Assembly: GCA_902465775.1 (NCBI GenBank)
Contig: CABQOJ010000032.1
Location: 1-9,907 of the forward strand
Reading direction: 5' to 3'
DNA length: 9,907 bases
From: an uncultured Porphyromonas sp.
GTDB taxonomy: Bacteria > Bacteroidota > Bacteroidia > Bacteroidales > Porphyromonadaceae
Shown here: in pieces, positions 1 to 5,882 of the stretch
Layout: each line of letters begins with the position of its first letter
How positions within the stretch are numbered: the first letter of the stretch is position 1
Translations under genes and position numbers: made by a program
The notes under the pieces: model-generated
What the model saw: only the letters and a program-made list of their open reading frames with translations
What the model was told of the DNA's origin: nothing
Databases searched by the model: none

Positions 1-995
1 GCATTGCCGATCAGCGGATTGATCTTGTTGCCCTCCTTGAGGAAGAGGTTCATCACCTTGACAAAAAGTACCCCCGAGCAGGTAGCTATAATAAAGGAGA
101 GCGCTCCGAGCATAAATATCTTCACCGAGTCAAGCGTGAGGAAGTGCGTTGCCTGTGTCGAGGCACCCACCGTCACACCTAGTAGGATGGTGATTATATC
201 AATGAGTGGCTCACGAGCCGTGCGAGCTAGACGATCGCAGACGCCACTCTCCTTGAGGATATTGCCGAAGAAGAGCATCCCCAGTAGAGGCAAGCCTGAT
301 GGAACGAGAAAGCCTGTCAAGAGCAGACCAAAGATCGGGAAGAGGATACGCTCTATGCGAGACACCTTGCGGGGAGCCTTCATCCTGATGCGTCGCTCCT
401 TATTAGTTGTCAGCAGACGCATGAAGGGGGGCTGTATGATCGGTACCAGCGCCATGTAGGAGTAAGCCGAGACAGCGATCGCGCCGAGTAAGTCGGGAGC
501 CAGCTTGGACGAGAGGAAGATAGCCGTTGGGCCATCAGCACCGCCGATGATACCGATAGCTCCCGCAGCGTTTGGCTCGAAGCCTAGCTGCAAGGCGATC
601 ATATAAGCGCCAAAGATACCAAACTGCGCAGCCGCACCGATCAGCATCAGCTTAGGATTGGAGATCAGTGCCGAGAAGTCTGTCATCGCTCCGATACCGA
701 GGAAGATCAGTGGCGGGTACCACCCCTGTCTCACTCCTTGGTAGAGGATGTTGAGGACAGAGCCCTCCTCGTAAATGCCGATCTGCAGCCCCGCATCCTT
801 AAAGGGTATATTGCCGATTAGCATACCAAAGCCTATCGGGATCAGGAGCAGAGGCTCGAACCTAAAGCGTATGCCTAGGAAGATAAATAGGGCACCGACC
901 AGGATCATGATCACGTGACCCGTCGTCACATTGGCAAAGCCAGTGTAGGTAGAGAAGATCTCTATATTGTCAACAAGGAAGTTCCAGAAATTCAT
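1..995 (-). CDS. Na+-translocating decarboxylase beta subunit (OadB/MmdB family), 3' end cut by window edge
   Basis: This is the integral-membrane subunit that uses decarboxylation of a carboxybiotin carrier to pump Na+ out of the cell. Translated from the ATG at 995-993, 331 codons are open to the left edge with no stop. It starts MNFWNFLVDN and has many hydrophobic segments. The family hallmark GIIGGADGPTAIF lies at about residues 148-160; its Asp (D154 here) corresponds to the Asp essential for Na+ transport in Klebsiella OadB. The fragment ends inside the second hallmark, NPLIGN (326-331), so roughly 50-100 C-terminal residues are missing. It lies 31 bp after the OadG-type gene on the same strand, suggesting co-transcription. 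No Shine-Dalgarno is visible, as usual in Bacteroidota. Whether the complex acts on methylmalonyl-CoA, oxaloacetate or glutaconyl-CoA cannot be told from this subunit, so no symbol is given. Confidence 0.95.
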   Translation of the reverse strand, partial: MNFWNFLVDNIEIFSTYTGFANVTTGHVIMILVGALFIFLGIRFRFEPLLLIPIGFGMLIGNIPFKDAGLQIGIYEEGSVLNILYQGVRQGWYPPLIFLGIGAMTDFSALISNPKLMLIGAAAQFGIFGAYMIALQLGFEPNAAGAIGIIGGADGPTAIFLSSKLAPDLLGAIAVSAYSYMALVPIIQPPFMRLLTTNKERRIRMKAPRKVSRIERILFPIFGLLLTGFLVPSGLPLLGMLFFGNILKESGVCDRLARTAREPLIDIITILLGVTVGASTQATHFLTLDSVKIFMLGALSFIIATCSGVLFVKVMNLFLKEGNKINPLIGN

Positions 996-1026
996 AAGGC
1001 TATCTCGTTAATCGCTTAGGTTCGTA

Positions 1027-1974
1027 TCACGCTTTCAGACGCTTGCACTCCACCGTAGGACGCATCATCTGACTCTTGTCACTCCACGGCTCATAAGCCT
1101 GCGTGCGAGGTCGTATAGTTAGTTGTCCAGGAGCCTCACCACCGCCCAGCTGCAGCTCCGTCGCCAGAGCGAGTGAGATGGCGACAGCCACGAGCGGATC
1201 ATCCGTCGTACTGGTTACCGTCGTAGGCTCTCTGTGTACCCGGTTGTGAAGGCTCTCCTTACGTTCTTCAATACGCATAGCCACGATTCCGACTAGTTTA
1301 TAAGCTAGGAAGAGAATTAGCAGACCCGAGAAGACAACTAGCATAGCGGTTATAGTCATAACGAAGCCATTGGGGTCAGCCTCTTGAAGGCGGTTGATCT
1401 TCTCGTTTTTGTCCTTGACCACATTGTTGGACCCAGGTGTCGTGTGCTGCGTGATATGCCACGCCTCCGCAGGAGCTACCGTCCGCACACCATCATCGAT
1501 ACGTGCATAGGAGTGATTAGTGGGGATCGCTGCTGGTATCTCCACCTCATCAATGATAGAGGAACCATCGCCACTGACTAGAGCTAGGTAGTGAGGCGAC
1601 TCAGGCGTTAAGGTGAAGTTCAAGTGAAAGGTACCCCGTAGTGGCATCTCATCGGCAAAGAAGACCACACTCTGCCGAGGCTTGATGATCGTCAGTATGT
1701 CTCCCTTGGGGATCATATACTTCTTGAGGTCTTGCGGATCGTTCGTCAGGAAGCATCCCGCTAGGTCGATCGTTCCCGCCGAGGAGTTGTATATTTCGAT
1801 CCAAGGGCTACGCTTGCCGTAGCTGTCTATGTAGTTATCTACATTATCTATCATCACCTCATTGATCCGCGCTGCCGTGATGCTCTGCGCTGAGAGCGGG
1901 TAGGAGGACCATAGGATGGCTATCGTAGAGAGGATTAGTAGTCGCTGTAGAGCAGACCGTGTGAATCGTTGCAT
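1027..1974 (-). CDS. OadG-type gamma subunit with N-terminal lamin-tail domain
   Basis: A 315-residue protein with the architecture seen in Bacteroidota OadG-family subunits. A signal peptide occupies about residues 1-30, ending PLSAQ. A lamin-tail (LTD)-like beta domain follows at about 34-185, recognisable from INEVMIDN, WIEIYNSS, IDLAGCFLTND and the TPGSNN end. One transmembrane helix (about 203-233) begins after DPNGF. A cytoplasmic tail of about 80 residues includes an OadG-like helix VAVAISLALATEL (262-274). In known decarboxylase pumps the gamma subunit holds the carboxyltransferase and beta subunits together. The lamin-tail domain should face the periplasm; its role is unknown. No biotin-attachment MKM motif is present. 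The gene is first in its leftward unit, 31 bp before the beta subunit. The ATG at 1974 is chosen because it gives a complete signal peptide and sits 34 nt after a good -7 box. Confidence 0.88.
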   Translation of the reverse strand: MQRFTRSALQRLLILSTIAILWSSYPLSAQSITAARINEVMIDNVDNYIDSYGKRSPWIEIYNSSAGTIDLAGCFLTNDPQDLKKYMIPKGDILTIIKPRQSVVFFADEMPLRGTFHLNFTLTPESPHYLALVSGDGSSIIDEVEIPAAIPTNHSYARIDDGVRTVAPAEAWHITQHTTPGSNNVVKDKNEKINRLQEADPNGFVMTITAMLVVFSGLLILFLAYKLVGIVAMRIEERKESLHNRVHREPTTVTSTTDDPLVAVAISLALATELQLGGGEAPGQLTIRPRTQAYEPWSDKSQMMRPTVECKRLKA

Positions 1975-2008
1975 AAGCTCACAAGTATATCACTAAGATT
2001 TAGACCCC

Positions 2009-2016
2009 CAAAGGTA
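2009..2016 (-). promoter_or_regulatory. Candidate -7 box for the oadG-like/oadB-like unit
   Basis: On the minus strand the sequence reads TACCTTTG, an exact match to the Bacteroidota -7 consensus TAnnTTTG. It ends 34 nt before the ATG at 1974, giving a predicted leader of about 25-30 nt. I see no clear TTTG -33 element at the expected distance. The match and position are seen; promoter activity is inferred. Confidence 0.55.
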
Positions 2017-2148
2017 CATCTTCTTCGGAAAAGTAAGGGCACCCAAGCCTCGAACATTTTTATAATTATCCACCCCTTGCCATGCTCTATGGAGGAAACT
2101 CTAAATTTCTCGGTAGAGGTTTTTGATTCTCTACGGAGAAGCCGAGAA

Positions 2149-2211
2149 GTTCTTCGGAGTTATCATTTCATTCTTCCGAAGTTTCATCTGATTCTTCCGA
2201 ACTTTTATTTT
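2149..2211. repeat. Three degenerate 21-bp tandem copies containing TTCTTC(G/C)GA(A/G)
   Basis: Copies run 2149-2169, 2170-2190 and 2191-2211. The second and third match at 17 of 21 positions and share ATTCTTCCGAA exactly; the first matches the second at 14 of 21. Because the first core is TTCGGA and the next two are TCCGAA, the first and second can also pair (CTTCGGA at 2152-2158 with TCCGAAG at 2175-2181). A 21-bp spacing equals two helical turns, so the copies lie on one face of the DNA. A regulator-binding array or an interspersed intergenic repeat are both possible; neither is shown. Confidence 0.6.
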
Positions 2212-2415
2212 CCGTCTCCGTGGAGAATAATCATTTTCCAGCGAGCTATTGAGAAACCCCTTCGGAGGAAATCGAAGGTGTCGGCAAGGATCGGAGATCT
2301 CAAAGCTGACGAATAGTCCCGTAGGAGCGAACGACCCTGCGTCTTGATAGCGAGTCACTCGTGAGTTTTGCGAAGTTGAGAAGAAGCACAAGCCCTCAGT
2401 CTCTCCAGTTTTTCA

Positions 2416-2423
2416 TATCTTTG
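2416..2423 (+). promoter_or_regulatory. Candidate -7 box for the C10 protease gene
   Basis: TATCTTTG is an exact match to the Bacteroidota -7 consensus TAnnTTTG and is followed by GC. It ends 33 nt before the ATG at 2457, almost the same spacing as the divergent box serving the minus-strand unit. No good TTTG -33 box is seen about 20 bp upstream. Transcription probably begins around 2430, leaving a short AT-rich leader without a Shine-Dalgarno sequence. Confidence 0.6.
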
Positions 2424-2456
2424 CGCAATACAATTGACTAACATATTTACTTGCTT

Positions 2457-5400
2457 ATGAAACACTCGCTACTCGGACGGTCACGAATGCTGACCATGAC
2501 GCTATGCCTGCTACTCTGTGGCGCGGTGCAGATCTTTGCACGCCCACTACGAGAGCAAGAAGCTCGACTGCTCGCAGAGCAGTTCTTCCAAAAGAACACA
2601 CAGACGCAACAACTGCGCTCCGCTAGTCTGACACTCGTGTCGGCTCCAGCCCGCACATCTAATGGGTATGAGCTCCAGTCGGCTGGTGAGACAGCTCGCT
2701 ACTACTACGTATATAATAGAGGTGAGGCAGAGGGCTTCGTCATCGTCGCTGGTGATGACCGCTTCGCACCTTATATAGGTTATGCCACGACGGGTACTTT
2801 CTCCGTTGAGGCGATGCCGGACAACCTAGCATCCTTTCTAGAGGCTTGTCAGCAGCGTATCGATGAGCTGACTGGGCAGGTAGGACTGCAGACACGCTTG
2901 GCTCCGACGCTACCAATGGCTGGAGAGCTTGCAGAGGTGGCTCCAATACTAGGTGATATCAAGTGGGATCAGTCTGCTCCGTGGAACTCAAAGACCCCAG
3001 TAGATGCCAAGGGCAAGCACATGCCCGTGGGCTGTGTCGCTACAGCCTACGCTCAGGTGATGCGCTACTATCAGTGGCCTGTCAAAGGCGAGGGTAAGGT
3101 AGAGTACAAGGAGCCTGGTGTCAAGCGTCGTCATAAGGTAGACTTTGGTAAGACGACCTATGACTGGGCAAATATGCCAGAGTCTTTTGCGGACGTTACG
3201 ACCGCAACGGAGGCACAAAAGGAGGCTCTTGGCACGCTCTGCTACCATGCAGGTGTCGCTATCGAGACGGCCTATGATCCCGTAGCTAGTGGTAGTTTTG
3301 CTCCTTTGATCGTACGTGCTCTGCGCAACAACTTCCGCTATAACAAGCAGGTGACCTTCAAGAGACGTGTCAACTATACCCAGCTTGAGTGGGACAAGAT
3401 GATGCGTGCTGAGCTCGCTGCTCAGCGTCCTGTCGTATACAGTGGTACTGGTACGGGCGGTGGACACGCATTCGTCTGCGACGGCTACAACGTTGATGGC
3501 CTTTATCACATCAACTGGGGCTGGAGTGGTCTTGCTAATGGATACTTCAACCTTAACTTCCTACAGCCCGACGACCTGGGTATCGGCGGAGGCTTCGGTG
3601 GAGGCTTTAGCATGGAGCAGGGCGCCGTCATAGGCATTACGCCTGATCGTGACGGTAGCTCTAAGGATACCGAGTTACCTCTCCTGACCACACGCAAGTT
3701 CACTATGCACCTACGGTCTACTGGCACCCAGCTTCAGATGGCAGATGCCAACTACTCTGTATGGATGAGCGATGCTCCTGTAATGAATGATAAGGGCGAA
3801 GCCGAGTACAGCTACTACGGCTTTACGACCTTCGGTGCGGTCAAACTAGGCACGACCGACACAGTCTATATGGACGAGTTCGCCAGGACTAGGATTTTGG
3901 ATGGTCTCTATGACCTTTCCTCCGAGTTCCAGTTTGAGCTAGACATTACAAAGTACGTCTCTGCGGGTACGTGGGACTTCTTCCTAGTTTATCAAGTCAC
4001 GCTACCTGACGGCAAGAAGGTGTGGAGACCTTGCGCTATGGACGTACGCGAGGGCAACAATGCGAATGGTAAGGGTCGTCACACCTTTACCATCGAAAAG
4101 GAGACTCTTGGCTGGAAGGTCAAGGAGGACCTCACACACCCCTTTGCCCAGCTTGAGATGGTCAAGGGTAGTGCTAACTCTACCCTCAAGGCTTATGAGA
4201 AGAGTACTATCTCCCTGAAGCTTAAGAACACGGGTCGTGGTGAGTTCTTCAGACCACTATACCTCGAGATCAAGCCTGAGGGCGGTGAGTGGCGTGCGTA
4301 CTCTGATATCCTCCCCGCCATACAGGTTGGGGAGACGCAAGAGGTGACCTTCAACGCTGAGCGCTGTCCATATGCTAAGGGGACGGTCTCGCTCCGTGTC
4401 TCCTATCAGACAGAGGATATGGGCAAGATGCAGTACTTCTACCTGCCCGATGTGACCATTGGGGAGTCTACTACTATCAGAACCGCTTATGTCATAGAGC
4501 CAGCCTCTAAGACTGAGCCTATGGAGGTAGACCTAGGTACAGGTGAGTTCTCACAGATCCGTGTTAAGAACGTCGGTACCATAGCGCCCGAGCACGAGGT
4601 GAAGTGTCGCTACATACTTAAGTTTGGTATCGAGCAGGTGTGGACCGACTTGGAGACCATCTCCATCTCACCACAGGGCGAGATGATACTCACACCAAAG
4701 CTACCTGAGCTAGTGAAGAGACTAGGCGTCGTGGGTGGTAATGAGATCCAACTGACGATGAGCTTCTTCGAGATGGCTAGTGACAGAAAGCATCGCCTGC
4801 CGATCCTAGAGGATCCTATCATAGAGGTAACCTGCAAGAAGGGGACTTCAACACAAAAGAGCTATCCTGTCACGAAGCAGATCGAGGGCGAAGGTGACTT
4901 TGACATCACTGGCTACGAAAACCTCGATGCTGTACCTGAGGGTACTAAGCTAACCATCGAGCCTAAGCCAGCTGCTGGTTACGAACTGACCACTCTTGAG
5001 GCTAACGGTAAGGATATCTTGGCTACAAAGAGCTTTACAGTATCTGCCGCTACGACCGTCAAGGGTGTCTTCACCAAGGTGAGAACATTTACGGTCAAGC
5101 TAACAAGCAACGAGCATGGCACGATCTCGCTTAAAGAGAATGTCGATGTCAATGCTGTACCTTACGGTACGAAGCTAACGATAGAGGCTCGTGGCAACAA
5201 CGACAAGTGCGAGCTCAAGTCGCTTACTGCTAATGGTAAGGACATCCTAGCTACCAAGAGCTTTACCGTGATCGCTAATACGGAGGTCAAGGCTGAGTTT
5301 GTAGACCACACGAGCATTGAGAGCGTTGTAGCAGAGCAGCTACGTCTCTATCCTAACCCAGCACGTGATTACGTAATCCTCGAGGGTATCCCCGCAGGAG

Positions 5401-5552
5401 CGACCGTAGCTATCTACACGCTGCAGGGTCAGCTGATCTATCAGGCAGCGGCTGCTAGCGATACGCTACGTATCAACCTAACACAGCTACAGGAGGGTAC
5501 CTATCTACTACAGGTGGGCAATGAGACACGTCGTCTCATCATCCGTCGCTAG
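2457..5552 (+). CDS. C10 family cysteine protease (streptopain/interpain-like), T9SS-exported
   Basis: A 1031-residue secreted papain-like protease of the SpeB/PrtT/interpain family. Residues 1-28 are a signal peptide ending QIFA. A Spi-type inhibitory propeptide (about 29-140) includes YYYVYNRGEAEGFVIVAGDDR. The catalytic domain (about 155-400) has Cys193 in GCVATAYAQVMRYY, His337 in GGGHAFVCDGY, and HINWGWSG (351-358). A glycine-rich loop at 375-384 (GIGGGFGGGF) matches the mobile active-site loop of SpeB. About 400 residues of beta-rich, probably Ig/CARDB-like sequence follow (VKNVGT near 703-708), then two InlB-B-repeat-like modules (802-874, 877-949). A type A T9SS sorting domain closes the protein (about 955-1031, LRLYPNPARDYV). 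All catalytic landmarks are present, so it is probably active. The likely start is ATG 2457; an in-frame TTG at 2451 would add two residues and is less likely. A terminator follows directly, so it is probably transcribed alone. Confidence 0.95.
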   Translation: MKHSLLGRSRMLTMTLCLLLCGAVQIFARPLREQEARLLAEQFFQKNTQTQQLRSASLTLVSAPARTSNGYELQSAGETARYYYVYNRGEAEGFVIVAGDDRFAPYIGYATTGTFSVEAMPDNLASFLEACQQRIDELTGQVGLQTRLAPTLPMAGELAEVAPILGDIKWDQSAPWNSKTPVDAKGKHMPVGCVATAYAQVMRYYQWPVKGEGKVEYKEPGVKRRHKVDFGKTTYDWANMPESFADVTTATEAQKEALGTLCYHAGVAIETAYDPVASGSFAPLIVRALRNNFRYNKQVTFKRRVNYTQLEWDKMMRAELAAQRPVVYSGTGTGGGHAFVCDGYNVDGLYHINWGWSGLANGYFNLNFLQPDDLGIGGGFGGGFSMEQGAVIGITPDRDGSSKDTELPLLTTRKFTMHLRSTGTQLQMADANYSVWMSDAPVMNDKGEAEYSYYGFTTFGAVKLGTTDTVYMDEFARTRILDGLYDLSSEFQFELDITKYVSAGTWDFFLVYQVTLPDGKKVWRPCAMDVREGNNANGKGRHTFTIEKETLGWKVKEDLTHPFAQLEMVKGSANSTLKAYEKSTISLKLKNTGRGEFFRPLYLEIKPEGGEWRAYSDILPAIQVGETQEVTFNAERCPYAKGTVSLRVSYQTEDMGKMQYFYLPDVTIGESTTIRTAYVIEPASKTEPMEVDLGTGEFSQIRVKNVGTIAPEHEVKCRYILKFGIEQVWTDLETISISPQGEMILTPKLPELVKRLGVVGGNEIQLTMSFFEMASDRKHRLPILEDPIIEVTCKKGTSTQKSYPVTKQIEGEGDFDITGYENLDAVPEGTKLTIEPKPAAGYELTTLEANGKDILATKSFTVSAATTVKGVFTKVRTFTVKLTSNEHGTISLKENVDVNAVPYGTKLTIEARGNNDKCELKSLTANGKDILATKSFTVIANTEVKAEFVDHTSIESVVAEQLRLYPNPARDYVILEGIPAGATVAIYTLQGQLIYQAAAASDTLRINLTQLQEGTYLLQVGNETRRLIIRR
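4860..5303 (+). repeat. Two tandem InlB-B-like modules inside the C10 protease
   Basis: Module 1 (4860-5078, residues 802-874) and module 2 (5085-5303, residues 877-949) are both 73 residues long. They share VP(E/Y)GTKLTIE and an identical 14-residue core ANGKDILATKSFTV at 5001-5042 and 5229-5270. The two DNA copies of that core differ at 7 of 42 bases, and every change is synonymous. Such modules usually act as stalks or spacers in cell-surface proteins. They sit just before the T9SS sorting domain and probably lift the protease away from the membrane. Confidence 0.8.
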
Positions 5553-5589
5553 CTATATAAACTGTAACTAATCCTACAGTCCAACACGA

Positions 5590-5627
5590 GAGGAGGCCCT
5601 GTCACTAGCGACAGAGCCTCCTCTTTT
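5590..5627 (+). terminator. Rho-independent terminator of the C10 protease gene
   Basis: A 14-bp stem with one C/A mismatch is formed by GAGGAGGCCCTGTC (5590-5603) and GACAGAGCCTCCTC (5610-5623), with a 6-nt loop. TTTT (5624-5627) and AT-rich sequence follow. It begins 37 nt after the protease stop codon. The strength of the stem suggests the next gene needs its own promoter. Confidence 0.88.
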
Positions 5628-5671
5628 AATAATATGTATGTGACAGGTCGTGAGACACTATCCGCAAAACG

Positions 5672-5710
5672 TGTAGCACTGCGTCCCGAGGGGCTGTATC
5701 TCTGCGTCCC
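5672..5710. repeat. Direct repeat TGTAnnnCTGCGTCCC, two copies 23 bp apart
   Basis: TGTA-GCA-CTGCGTCCC at 5672-5687 and TGTA-TCT-CTGCGTCCC at 5695-5710 are identical at 13 of 16 positions, with a 23-bp period. The copies lie between the protease terminator and the inverted repeat at 5716-5778, so the three may form one intergenic element. No function can be assigned. Confidence 0.55.
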
Positions 5711-5715
5711 AATTG

Positions 5716-5778
5716 CAAGTTTTTTCAAGCGACGCATGGAAGTTTTGGCTTGTCATGTCGTCGTTTTTTCGTAACTTG
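5716..5778. repeat. Imperfect inverted repeat, possible RNA hairpin
   Basis: Outer arms CAAGTT (5716-5721) and AACTTG (5773-5778) enclose inner arms CGACGCATG (5730-5738) and CATGtCGTCG (5754-5763, one bulged T). AAG (5740-5742) and CTT (5749-5751) can close the top around a short loop. Both sides between outer and inner arms contain runs of six T, so they do not pair and form a large internal loop. It lies about 100 bp upstream of the next start codon. A mobile intergenic repeat, a protein-binding site or a structured upstream RNA are all possible. Confidence 0.5.
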
Positions 5779-5832
5779 CCCCCGCTTTTGAGGACTGACG
5801 GTTAGTCGCCAGTATCAAACGATCTGTACGGA

Positions 5833-5859
5833 TTTGGAAATCACGCAGATAGATCTTTG
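5833..5859 (+). promoter_or_regulatory. Candidate promoter of the LRR_5 gene
   Basis: GATCTTTG at 5852-5859 matches the Bacteroidota -7 consensus TAnnTTTG at all but its first base and ends 23 nt before the ATG at 5883. TTTG at 5833-5836 could be the -33 element, although the 15-bp gap is shorter than the usual 19 or so. A promoter is expected here because a strong terminator closes the previous gene. Confidence 0.45.
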
Positions 5860-5882
5860 ACAGTACTAATCAAGAACATTAT

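Larger units (their letters stand above)
1975..2456. other. Divergent intergenic region between the decarboxylase unit and the C10 protease
   Basis: This 482-bp stretch separates two divergently transcribed units and holds no convincing gene. It contains an outward-facing -7 promoter box near each end. Between them lies a cluster of five TTCTTC(G/C)GA(A/G)-like elements (2021-2030, 2150-2159, 2171-2180, 2192-2201 and a variant CTTCGGAGGAA at 2260-2270), three of which form a degenerate 21-bp tandem array. Short frames across it in either direction look like products of the simple-sequence composition. From about 2271 to 2400 I see nothing beyond a small 4-2-4 palindrome at 2357-2366. Confidence 0.75.
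5553..5882. other. Intergenic region between the C10 protease and the LRR_5 protein
   Basis: This 330-bp stretch begins with the protease terminator (5590-5627). It continues with a 23-bp-spaced direct repeat (5672-5710), an imperfect inverted repeat (5716-5778) and a candidate promoter (5833-5859). A 62-codon minus-strand frame overlaps the terminator and the repeats and has no gene-like features. I see no RNA gene. Confidence 0.7.

Noticed and set aside
4..459. 151-codon plus-strand frame at the left edge
   Set aside because: It is antisense to the beta subunit gene, whose minus-strand translation contains the family hallmark GGADGPTAIF. The plus-strand product resembles nothing.
2131..2391. 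86-codon minus-strand frame and an overlapping 115-codon plus-strand frame (1969-2316) in the divergent intergenic region
   Set aside because: They run through the TTCTTC(G/C)GA(A/G) repeats, show no domain or export signal and have no promoter of their own. The plus-strand frame also overlaps the start of the OadG-type gene and its promoter.
2451..2456. TTG at 2451 as the start of the C10 protease
   Set aside because: The ATG two codons later, at 2457, begins a standard signal peptide, and TTG starts are uncommon. No ribosome-binding site favours the TTG.
2988..3509. 173-codon minus-strand frame inside the C10 protease
   Set aside because: It is antisense to the catalytic domain, which carries the active-site Cys and His motifs, and it has no recognisable feature.
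5672..5710. CRISPR array
   Set aside because: There are only two short copies with a tiny spacer-like gap, and no cas gene nearby.
5549..5737. 62-codon minus-strand frame after the C10 protease
   Set aside because: It overlaps the protease stop, the terminator hairpin and the direct repeats, and its translation shows no domain. The repeats explain the sequence better.
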